DNA from: Acidimicrobiia bacterium
Lineage (GTDB): Bacteria > Actinomycetota > Acidimicrobiia > Acidimicrobiales > JACDCH01
Direction: 5' to 3'
Length of the DNA stretch: 21,505 bases
NCBI GenBank assembly: GCA_013694495.1
Contig: JACDCH010000072.1
Coordinates: 1-21,505 of the forward strand
Shown here in pieces: positions 13,058-18,723 of this stretch (position 1 is the first letter of the stretch; the number at the start of each line of letters is the position of its first letter). The position numbers were made by a program, and so were the translations under genes. The notes beneath the pieces were generated by a model. It searched no databases and was not told where the DNA came from. It was given only the letters and a program-made list of their open reading frames with translations.

Positions 13058-13825
13058 ATGGTCACCGGCACCGTCTCCACGGGCATCCGCAAGCCGCCCG
13101 AGGCCTTGAAGAAGATGCGCGCCGCCGGCCGGGTCGTGGCCGAGATGCATGCCGACGTGCGGGCCGCCATCCGCCCGGGCGTCACCACCGCCGAGCTCGA
13201 CCAGGTCGCCCGCGCCGTGCTCGAGCGCCGGGGCGCCCGCTCGAACTTCCTGGGCTACCACGGCTTCCCGGCGGTCATCTGCACCTCGCCGAACGACGTC
13301 ATCGTCCACGGCATCCCGGGCGACTACCGGCTGGTGGAGGGGGACATCATCTCCATCGACTGCGGGGCGATCATCGACGGCTGGCACGGCGACGCCGCCT
13401 TCACGGCGCCCGTCGGCGAGGCCTCGGCCGAGGCCCTGCGCCTCATCGAGGTGGCCGACGCCTCCCTGGTGGCGGCGGTGGCCGCCATGGTCGACGGCGC
13501 CCGCCTGTCCGACATCGGCCACGCCGTGCAACAAGTGGCCGAGGCCGGCGGCTACGCCGTCGTGCGGGAGTACGTCGGGCACGGGATCGGCACGGCCATG
13601 CACGAGCCGCCCGACGTGAAGAACTACGGACCGCCGGGCAAGGGCATGCGGCTCCGCCCGGGCATGACCTTCGCCGTCGAACCCATGATCAACATCGGCC
13701 GCAAGGAGACCCGGCTCCTCGACGACGGCTGGACGGTGAAGACGGCCGACGGGTCGCTCTCGGCCCACGTCGAGCACACGATCTGCATCACCGAGGACGG
13801 CCCGGAGATCTTCACCCTCCCGTAG
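13058..13825 (+). CDS. map: Methionine aminopeptidase, type I
   Basis: Map removes the initiator methionine from nascent proteins at the ribosome exit. The 255-residue product has all five metal ligands in order: D101 (ISIDCG), D112 (HGDAAF), H175 (GHGIG), E208 (AVEPM) and E239 (EHT). It also has the substrate-site histidines H84 (VHGIP) and H182 (MHEPP). Length and single-domain form fit type Ia. The ATG at 13058 lies 13 nt after the adk stop behind a GCAGGGG stretch. After its stop comes a 148-bp stretch with a promoter candidate and then the damaged infA, so the spc-like block may end here. Confidence 0.97.
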   Translation: MVTGTVSTGIRKPPEALKKMRAAGRVVAEMHADVRAAIRPGVTTAELDQVARAVLERRGARSNFLGYHGFPAVICTSPNDVIVHGIPGDYRLVEGDIISIDCGAIIDGWHGDAAFTAPVGEASAEALRLIEVADASLVAAVAAMVDGARLSDIGHAVQQVAEAGGYAVVREYVGHGIGTAMHEPPDVKNYGPPGKGMRLRPGMTFAVEPMINIGRKETRLLDDGWTVKTADGSLSAHVEHTICITEDGPEIFTLP

Positions 13826-13890
13826 CGGGGCCCGAGATCCCCCGTTCCGGGCGGCGTGGCGCGCCATCCTCGTGAGTTCGCCCCCGCCGT

Positions 13891-13920
13891 TTGGCCGGGG
13901 TTGCGGCGCCCCGGTAGGGT
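13891..13920 (+). promoter_or_regulatory. Candidate promoter for the infA/rpmJ-rpsM-rpoA block
   Basis: TTGGCC at 13891-13896 and TAGGGT at 13915-13920 are spaced by 18 bp, the same form as the candidates ahead of rplC and rplM. Transcription would begin near 13927, only about 45 nt before the first recognisable infA codon. The rest of 13826-13973 shows no gene and no convincing terminator. Confidence 0.55.
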
Positions 13921-13973
13921 TGCCCCTCGCGCTCATCGCAGGTCGCGCGCCTGCGGGCGTGAGCAGTACAAGC

Positions 13974-14128
13974 CGCGTGGAGCTCGAAACGGTCACAACG
14001 TCTTGGCGCACATTCGCCGGGAAGATGCGGATGGCACCTCATCCGGATCCTTCCAGGAACCGCGCGCAGGTCGAGCTCACCCCCCGTACGACCTCACCCG
14101 AGGCCGGATCACCTACCGCTACAAGTGA
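13974..14128 (+). pseudogene. infA: Broken translation initiation factor IF-1 (multiple frameshifts, N-terminus missing)
   Basis: IF-1 is the essential 72-73 aa factor that blocks the A site during initiation. Its C-terminal two thirds can be read here only by changing frame five times: RVELE (13974-13988), GHNVLAHI (13991-14014), AGKMRM (14016-14033), HLIRILPG (14035-14058), RAQVELT (14061-14081), PYDLTRGRITYRYK and TGA (14084-14128). The breaks are a lost A near 13989, an extra base near 14015, an extra G at 14034, a lost G near 14059 and two extra Cs near 14082. Between breaks every residue fits actinobacterial IF-1, with no stop or odd substitution. The first 22 or so codons are not recognisable, and the promoter candidate leaves too little room for them. 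Either recent decay with another copy elsewhere, or a local sequence error. The position between map and rpmJ is the standard infA site. Confidence 0.85.
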
Positions 14129-14135
14129 GACACCG

Positions 14136-14249
14136 ATGAAGGTCCGACCCAGCGTCAAGAAGATGTGCGACAAGTGCAAGGTCATCCGCCGGCATCGCCG
14201 CGTGATGGTGATCTGCACCAACCCCCGTCACAAGCAGCGACAGGGCTAG
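14136..14249 (+). CDS. rpmJ: 50S ribosomal protein L36, zinc-binding form
   Basis: L36 is the smallest ribosomal protein and helps shape 23S rRNA near the GTPase centre. The 37-residue product begins MKVRPSVKKMCDKCKVI and carries the zinc ligands C11, C14, C27 and H32 (ICTNPRHKQRQG), so it is the zinc-containing form. It lies 7 nt after the end of the infA remnant and 15 nt before rpsM, the normal actinobacterial position. GAGACACCG upstream is a weak ribosome site. If infA no longer leads the transcript, this is the first intact gene of the alpha block. Confidence 0.97.
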   Translation: MKVRPSVKKMCDKCKVIRRHRRVMVICTNPRHKQRQG

Positions 14250-14264
14250 GAGAGACAGAACCCA

Positions 14265-14642
14265 GTGGCACGAATCGCCGGCGTCGACATCCCCCGCGAG
14301 AAGCGGTTGGAGATCTCGCTCACCTACATCTTCGGGATCGGTCGCACGACCGCCCGCACCATCTGCACGTCGCTGGGCCTCGACCCGGACACGCGGGTGC
14401 ACAACCTCACCGACGACGAGGTGAACCGGATCCGGTCCTACGTCGACGCCAACCTCAAGGTCGAGGGCGACCTGCGCCGCGACGTGCAGGCCGACATCCG
14501 CCGCAAGATCGAGATCGGCTGCTGGCAGGGCTTGCGGCACCGCAAGGGCCTCCCGGTCCGCGGCCAGCGCACCCAGACCAACGCCCGCACCCGCAAGGGT
14601 CCCAAGAAGACCGTTGCCGGCAAGAAGAAGGCGCGCAAGTGA
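14265..14642 (+). CDS. rpsM: 30S ribosomal protein S13
   Basis: S13 is in the head of the 30S subunit, contacts P-site tRNA and forms bridges with L5. The 125-residue product begins ARIAGVDIPREKRLEISLTY after the initiator and has the helix-hairpin-helix GIGRTTARTIC at about residues 25-35. The C-terminal signature has CWQGLRHRKGLPVRGQRTQT and NARTRKGPKKTVAGKKKARK. The GTG at 14265 is the only start giving this N-terminus; AGGAGAGA lies upstream. The stop shares a base with an ATG that opens a 26-codon frame leading to rpsK. Confidence 0.97.
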   Translation: MARIAGVDIPREKRLEISLTYIFGIGRTTARTICTSLGLDPDTRVHNLTDDEVNRIRSYVDANLKVEGDLRRDVQADIRRKIEIGCWQGLRHRKGLPVRGQRTQTNARTRKGPKKTVAGKKKARK

Positions 14643-14722
14643 TGACGCCGGACCGGTCGAACTCGACGCCGTGCTGTATGGCGCCGTCGCTGGAGCAACC
14701 CATGAACGAGGCACGCAGGTAA
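14642..14722 (+). other. Candidate bridging mini-ORF, rpsM to rpsK (26 aa)
   Basis: ATG at 14642 shares a base with the rpsM stop (TGATG). The frame encodes 26 residues, starting MTPDRSNSTPCC and ending PMNEARR. It ends at TAA 14720-14722, whose last base is the first base of the rpsK ATG (TAATG). The frame has mostly G or C at third positions. Unlike the frames at 3924 and 9463 it contains no repeat sequence. The one-base overlap at both ends is the cleanest example in the window of a frame that could carry ribosomes across a gap. No family is recognised. Confidence 0.4.
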
Positions 14723-15120
14723 TGGCCAAGCCCAAGCCCGGCGGTCGCCGGCCCCGCAAGCGCGAGCGCAAGAACGTCACCTACGGGGTGGCGCACATCA
14801 AGAGCTCGTTCAACAACACGATCATCAGCATCAGCGACCAGGACGGCAACGTCCTGGCCTGGGCCTCGGCCGGCAACGTCGGCTTCAAGGGGTCCCGCAA
14901 GTCGACGCCGTTCGCGGCGCAGATGGCCGCCGAGGCGTGCGCCCGCCGGGCCATGGAGCACGGCGTCCGCAAGGTCGACGTGCTCGTGAAGGGACCGGGA
15001 TCGGGTCGCGAGACCGCCATCCGGTCCATCCAGAACGCCGGCATCGAGGTCACCGGCATCAAGGACGTCACGCCGACGCCGCACAACGGATGCCGCCCGC
15101 CCAAGCGGCGGAGGGTCTGA
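14722..15120 (+). CDS. rpsK: 30S ribosomal protein S11
   Basis: S11 forms part of the platform that binds the Shine-Dalgarno helix. The 132-residue product starts MAKPKPGGRRPRKRERKN and has the core VAHIKSSFNNTIISISDQDG, GNVGFKGSRKSTPFAAQMAA, and the C-terminal TPTPHNGCRPPKRRRV. Length is normal. The frame stays open upstream, but the ATG at 14722 fits the family. The upstream ribosome site is weak, which makes restart from the preceding mini-ORF plausible. rpsD follows after a single base. Confidence 0.97.
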   Translation: MAKPKPGGRRPRKRERKNVTYGVAHIKSSFNNTIISISDQDGNVLAWASAGNVGFKGSRKSTPFAAQMAAEACARRAMEHGVRKVDVLVKGPGSGRETAIRSIQNAGIEVTGIKDVTPTPHNGCRPPKRRRV

Positions 15121-15121
15121 C

Positions 15122-15751
15122 ATGGCGCGCTACACAGGTCCCGTCTGCCGGCTCTGCCGTCGCGAGCGGATGAAGCTCTACCTCAAGGGCGCCAAGTGCG
15201 ACTCGATGAAGTGCCCGATCGAGCGCCGGCCCTACCCGCCCGGCGAGGCCGGCAACGCCCGCCGCCAGCGCCAGGGCTCGGAGTACCTGCTCCAGCTCCG
15301 TGAGAAGCAGAAGGCCCGCCGCATCTACGGCCTCATGGAGAAGCAGTTCCGCCGCATCTACGCCGAGGCGAACCGCCGTCCGGGTGTCACCGGCGAGAAC
15401 CTGCTCCAGATGCTCGAGCTCCGCCTCGACAACGTCACGCACCGCGCCGGCTGGGGCGCGAGCCGGGCCCAGGCCCGCCAGCTCGTGCGCCACGGCCACA
15501 TCTCGGTCAACGGCAAGCGCGTCACGATCCCGAGCTACACCGTCCGCAAGGGCGACGTCGTCTCGCTGCGGGAGAAGGCCAAGGCCATGGACGTCGTCCG
15601 CCACAACCTCGAGATCCTCGACCGGGCCAAGCCCGCGTGGATCGAGGTCGGCGACGGCGGCGCCTCCATCACCGTGCTCGACCTGCCGCTCCGCGAGGCC
15701 ATCGACGTCCCGGTCCGCGAGCAGCTCATCGTCGAGCTGTACTCGAAGTAG
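15122..15751 (+). CDS. rpsD: 30S ribosomal protein S4, zinc-type N-terminus
   Basis: S4 is a primary assembly protein, and in many bacteria represses its own operon. The 209-residue product begins MARYTGPVCRLCRRERMKLY. It has four cysteines at 9, 12, 26 and 31 (CRLC, then CDSMKC) that match the zinc-binding form of S4. The S4 RNA-binding domain follows at about 100-160, with LELRLDNVTHRAGWGASRAQ, then ARQLVRHGHISVNGKRVTIP. Length is standard. A 59-bp spacer precedes rpoA; it holds no bridging frame with a normal start, unlike the other long junctions. Confidence 0.98.
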   Translation: MARYTGPVCRLCRRERMKLYLKGAKCDSMKCPIERRPYPPGEAGNARRQRQGSEYLLQLREKQKARRIYGLMEKQFRRIYAEANRRPGVTGENLLQMLELRLDNVTHRAGWGASRAQARQLVRHGHISVNGKRVTIPSYTVRKGDVVSLREKAKAMDVVRHNLEILDRAKPAWIEVGDGGASITVLDLPLREAIDVPVREQLIVELYSK

Positions 15752-15810
15752 CCGTCCTGCTCACCCCCGCCGCCCCCACGTCCGAAGTCAACGAAGCCAA
15801 CGAGGTACGC

Positions 15811-16761
15811 ATGCTCGTCATCCAGCGCCCCACGGTCGAACCCGTCGGTGAGCAGGAGGGCAACCGTCAGAAGTTCGCCATCGGCCCGCTCGAGCCCGGC
15901 TTCGGCCACACGCTCGGGAACTCGCTGCGGCGCACGCTCCTGTCGTCGATCCCCGGTGCCGCCGTCACCCACGTGCGGTTCGACACCGAGCTACACGAGT
16001 TCGCGCCCATCAAGGGCGTGACCCAGGACGCCACCGACGTCCTGCTCAACCTCAAGGACCTCGTGTTCGTCGTCCACAGCGACGAGCCGGTCCAGCTCCG
16101 CCTCGATGTCAAGGGCGCGAGCGGCGACCAGGCGGTCACCGCCGCGGACATCGAGCCCAACGCCGACGTCGAGGTCGTGAACCGCGACCTGTTCATCGCC
16201 ACCGTCAACGAGAAGGGCCGGCTCGCCCTCGACCTCACGGTCGCGAGGGGCCGGGGCTACGTCTCCGAGGAGCGCAACCGCCGGGCGAACGCCCCCATCG
16301 GTGAGATCCCGCTCGACTCGGTGTTCTCTCCGGTCCGCCGGGTCGCCTTCATCGTCGAACCCACCCGGGTCGAGATGGACACGAACTACGACCGCCTCGT
16401 GCTCGACATCGAGACCGACGGCTCCATCACGCCGCGCGACGCCCTGGCCTCCGCCGGCGACACGATGCGCACGCTCATGGGCCTCATCGCCGACATGAGC
16501 GACGACCCGCAGGGCCTCGAGCTCGGCGAGATGTCGGCGTCGACCGCCGGCTCCCCCGACCTCGACCTCCCGATCGAGGACCTCGACCTCTCCGAGCGGC
16601 CCCGCAACTGCCTGAAGCGGGCCCAGGTCAACACGATCGGCGAGCTCCTGCTGAAGACCGAGGACGACCTGCTGGCCATCACCAACTTCGGGCAGAAGTC
16701 GCTCGACGAGGTGAAGGTCAAGCTCGACGAGCGCGGGCTCTCGCTCCGCGTCCGCGACTAG
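15811..16761 (+). CDS. rpoA: DNA-directed RNA polymerase alpha subunit
   Basis: Alpha nucleates RNA polymerase assembly and contacts UP elements and activators. The 316-residue product begins MLVIQRPTVEPVGE. The N-terminal dimerisation domain carries LEPGFGHTLGNSLRRTLLSS at about 27-46 and HEFAPIKGVTQDATDVLLNL at 62-81. An acidic linker at about 235-260 joins the C-terminal domain, which has NCLKRAQVNTIGELL, LLAITNFGQKSLDEVK and ERGLSLR. Those are the DNA- and regulator-contact helices. The frame is open upstream without a start codon, so ATG 15811 with GAGG ahead is the start. rplQ follows after 11 nt. Confidence 0.98.
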   Translation: MLVIQRPTVEPVGEQEGNRQKFAIGPLEPGFGHTLGNSLRRTLLSSIPGAAVTHVRFDTELHEFAPIKGVTQDATDVLLNLKDLVFVVHSDEPVQLRLDVKGASGDQAVTAADIEPNADVEVVNRDLFIATVNEKGRLALDLTVARGRGYVSEERNRRANAPIGEIPLDSVFSPVRRVAFIVEPTRVEMDTNYDRLVLDIETDGSITPRDALASAGDTMRTLMGLIADMSDDPQGLELGEMSASTAGSPDLDLPIEDLDLSERPRNCLKRAQVNTIGELLLKTEDDLLAITNFGQKSLDEVKVKLDERGLSLRVRD

Positions 16762-16772
16762 GAGAACCGGCC

Positions 16773-17123
16773 ATGCCCACCCCCAAGAGGGGCCCCCGCT
16801 TCGGCGGCAGCGCCTCCCACCAGAAGGCGATGATGGCGAACCTCGCCGCGTCGCTGTTCGCGGCCGAGGCCGTGGTCACCACGGAGGCCAAGGCCAAGGC
16901 GCTCCGGCCCTACGCCGAGAAGCTCATCACGAAGGCGAAGAAGGGCGGCCTGCACCGCTACCGCGACACGCTCTCGACGCTGCGCGACGAGGACATGGCC
17001 TACAAGCTCTTCAACGACATCGGGCCCCGCTACACCGACCGCAACGGCGGCTACACGCGGATCCTGAAGCTCGGCCCGCGCCAGGGCGACAACGCCCCCA
17101 TGGCCAGGATCGAACTGGTCTGA
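16773..17123 (+). CDS. rplQ: 50S ribosomal protein L17
   Basis: L17 lies near the tunnel exit. The 116-residue product begins MPTPKRGPRFGGSASHQKAM and has NLAASLFAAEAVVTTEAKAK, ALRPYAEKLITKAKKG and the C-terminal GPRYTDRNGGYTRILKLGPR with an end in MARIELV, typical of actinobacterial L17. It closes the alpha block. Repeat copy C starts one base after its TGA. Confidence 0.98.
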   Translation: MPTPKRGPRFGGSASHQKAMMANLAASLFAAEAVVTTEAKAKALRPYAEKLITKAKKGGLHRYRDTLSTLRDEDMAYKLFNDIGPRYTDRNGGYTRILKLGPRQGDNAPMARIELV

Positions 17124-17124
17124 G

Positions 17125-17254
17125 GTTTCGAGCTCACTCGTTCGGCTGCGCCTCACTCCGTTCGCTCGAGTTTGTCGGACCTCGCTTCGCTCGGGCTGTT
17201 TCGGTCCTCGGCCGATACCTGGGGCTTCGCCCCAGACCCCAGCGCCTCCGGCGG
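17125..17254 (+). repeat. Interspersed repeat, copy C, between rplQ and truA
   Basis: The element begins GTTTCGAGCTCACTCG just after the rplQ stop, identical to copy A over 22 bases. It also has the TCACTCCGTTCGCTCGAGTT block of A, the CCTCGCTTCGCTCGG and GGTCCTCGGCCGA blocks of B, a hairpin CTGGGGC-TTC-GCCCCAG (17219-17235), and the small stem CGCC-TCC-GGCG (17243-17253). The stem-loops differ from copy B in stem length and loop but keep pairing. The junction reads TGAGGTTTCG where copy B reads TGATGGTTTCG. Loss of that T removes the ATG that opens the bridging frame in copy B. Confidence 0.75.
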
Positions 17255-17271
17255 GCGAAAGGTTCTCGGCA

Positions 17272-17301
17272 ATGAGCGTTCGCCGTTCAGGGGACTCGTG
17301 A
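17272..17301 (+). other. Candidate mini-ORF just upstream of truA (9 aa)
   Basis: ATG at 17272 encodes nine residues (MSVRRSGDS), ending at TGA 17299-17301, one base before the truA ATG. The same frame is open back through the whole of repeat C to the rplQ stop but has no start codon there. This may be the remains of a longer bridging frame. Very short, so easily due to chance. Confidence 0.15.
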
Positions 17302-17302
17302 G

Positions 17303-18118
17303 ATGACCTTGTTCGATGAGGTTCCCGAACGAGCGGCCCCGATCGGGCCGCTCGTCCGCGTCCGGGCCACGGTCGCCTACGACGGCACCGGGCTGTCGGG
17401 GTTCGCCGCCCAGCCGGGGCAGCGGACGGTGGCGGGCACGCTCCAGGCCGCCCTCGAGCGGGTGTTGCAGCACCCCGTCGAGCTCACCGTCGCAGGCCGC
17501 ACCGATGCCGGCGTGCACGGCTGGGGCCAGGTGGTCAGCTTCGACGCCGCGCCCGACCGCTTCGACCCGGCCCGCCTCAAGGCGGCCGTGAACGGGCTGT
17601 GCGGGCCGGCGATCGTCGTGCGGGAGGTGGCGTCGGCCCCGCCGGAGTTCAGCGCCCGCTTCTCCGCCACCAGCCGGCTCTACCGCTACACGATCGTGAA
17701 CCGCCCCGACCCCGATCCGTTCCTGGCCCGGACGGCGTGGCACGTGCCGACGCCGCTCCACCTGCCGCTGCTCGAGCTCGCCTGCGACCCCCTGCTCGGC
17801 GAGCACGACTTCTCCTCGTTCTGCCGGCGGCCCAAAGGCGAACCCGGGGCGTCGCTCGTCCGGCGGGTCGTCGACGCCCGCTGGGAGGCCGACCCCGCCG
17901 CCGGGCCGGGGGTGTTGCGCTTCTGGATCGAGGCAACCGCGTTCTGCCACCAGATGGTGCGCTCGATCGTCGGCACCCTCGTCGACGTCGGCCTCCAGAA
18001 GCGGACCGCAGCCGACGTCGGCGCCGCGCTCCGGGCCCGCAACCGCGCCGCCGCGGGCCTCGTCGCCCCACCCCACGGCCTCTGCCTCTGGGAGGTCCGT
18101 TTCGAGCCGGAGGATTGA
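17303..18118 (+). CDS. truA: tRNA pseudouridine synthase A
   Basis: TruA converts U38-U40 in the tRNA anticodon stem to pseudouridine. The 271-residue product has the first domain strand VRATVAYDGTGLSGFAAQPG at about 20-39 and the catalytic motif GRTDAGVHGWGQV with the nucleophile D68. The second-domain elements are SRLYRYTIVNRPD, HDFSSFCRRPKG and FCHQMVRSIVGTLVDVG. All key parts are present. Starting at ATG 17303 adds about 17 residues before the first strand; no closer start is available. truA after rplQ is the usual actinobacterial order; next would normally come rplM, but here a regulator-exporter pair intervenes. Confidence 0.96.
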   Translation: MTLFDEVPERAAPIGPLVRVRATVAYDGTGLSGFAAQPGQRTVAGTLQAALERVLQHPVELTVAGRTDAGVHGWGQVVSFDAAPDRFDPARLKAAVNGLCGPAIVVREVASAPPEFSARFSATSRLYRYTIVNRPDPDPFLARTAWHVPTPLHLPLLELACDPLLGEHDFSSFCRRPKGEPGASLVRRVVDARWEADPAAGPGVLRFWIEATAFCHQMVRSIVGTLVDVGLQKRTAADVGAALRARNRAAAGLVAPPHGLCLWEVRFEPED

Positions 18119-18164
18119 TCCCACGCGCTGGCTTTCTCGGGAGGTGCCCCCGGTGGGATTCTCC

Positions 18165-18179
18165 GCACCGTTGCGGTGC
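18165..18179 (+). terminator. Possible terminator hairpin after truA
   Basis: GCACCG-TTG-CGGTGC is a perfect 6-bp stem with a 3-nt loop. It lies 47 nt after the truA stop. A weaker pair, TCCCAC at 18119-18124 with GTGGGA at 18153-18158, lies just ahead. There is no T-tract, so an intrinsic terminator is uncertain. The rest of the 167-bp spacer before marR holds only the marR promoter and operator candidates. Confidence 0.3.
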
Positions 18180-18247
18180 CGTCGCCGCGGGGTGGTGCGC
18201 CAGGTCCGCTCACGCCGGCTCGTGCGCACCAGCCTCTGCCTACTCGG

Positions 18248-18276
18248 TTGCAGAAGGTTCACCGAGTTCATAAACT
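18248..18276 (+). promoter_or_regulatory. Candidate promoter of the marR-MFS pair
   Basis: TTGCAG (18248-18253) and TAAACT (18271-18276) are spaced by 17 bp. The local sequence is more AT-rich than its surroundings. A start near 18283 would leave almost no leader before the TTG start of marR. The palindromic operator at 18258-18283 covers the spacer and the -10 box. Confidence 0.55.
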
Positions 18277-18283
18277 TGGTGAA
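18258..18283. promoter_or_regulatory. Palindromic operator candidate for the MarR-family regulator
   Basis: TTCACCGAGTT (18258-18268), a CATA centre, and AACTTGGTGAA (18273-18283) form a near-perfect 26-bp palindrome with one mismatch in each 11-bp arm pair. Its size and symmetry are typical of MarR dimer sites. It overlaps the -10 box and the presumed start site and ends 2 nt before the marR start codon, so binding would block transcription. This is the expected layout for autorepression. Confidence 0.65.
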
Positions 18284-18285
18284 GC

Positions 18286-18723
18286 TTGTCCGACCACGAC
18301 CCCGCCGATCTCGCCGCTCGCTTCCGCCAGGCGCTGATGCCGTTGGTGCGCCAGCTGCGCACGAACGTGGAGGAGGGCATGACGCCGAGCGTCATGTCGG
18401 CGCTGTCGACGGTCGCCCGCGAGGGTCCGATCTCGTTGACCGACCTGGCCGCAGCCGAGCGGGTCACGCCGCCCATGGCCACGAAGTTGGCCAACCGGCT
18501 CGAGGAGCTGGCGCTGGTCACCCGGGCCGGCTGCGCCGACGACAAGCGGGTCACCCGCCTCGTGCTCGCCCCCGAGGGCCGGGCCGTGCTCGACCGCTCC
18601 CACCGCCGCCGCAACGCCTGGCTGGCCCAGAAGCTCGAGGCGCTCACCGACGAGGAGCGGGCCGCCATCGCCGGCGCGGTCGGCGTGATCGAGCGCCTCA
18701 ACCGCGAGGTCGCCGTCCGATGA
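18286..18723 (+). CDS. MarR-family transcriptional regulator
   Basis: MarR proteins are dimeric winged-helix regulators, often relieved by small aromatic or toxic ligands, that usually control a neighbouring exporter. The 145-residue product has an N-terminal dimerisation helix (ARFRQALMPLVRQLR). The winged helix-turn-helix lies at about 33-100: LTDLAAAERVTPPMATKLAN as helix-turn-helix and the wing CADDKRVTRLVLAPEGRA, where DDKRV matches the usual DPRDRR wing. A long C-terminal helix follows. The start is uncertain: TTG at 18286 gives the full family length, while ATG at 18337 would cut the first helix. The stop overlaps the exporter start by ATGA, so the two are coupled. The palindrome just upstream suggests self-control. 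Confidence 0.9.
   Translation: MSDHDPADLAARFRQALMPLVRQLRTNVEEGMTPSVMSALSTVAREGPISLTDLAAAERVTPPMATKLANRLEELALVTRAGCADDKRVTRLVLAPEGRAVLDRSHRRRNAWLAQKLEALTDEERAAIAGAVGVIERLNREVAVR

Noticed and set aside
13826..13973. Missing N-terminal half of infA in scrambled form (ATCGCAGGTCG resembling the IEV codons)
   Set aside because: Only short, low-confidence matches; the promoter candidate overlaps where the start should be, so I do not extend the pseudogene to it.
15752..15810. N-terminal extension of rpoA or bridging ORF in the rpsD-rpoA spacer
   Set aside because: The frame is open but has no ATG, GTG or TTG start in a useful place, and MLVIQRPT is the normal alpha N-terminus.
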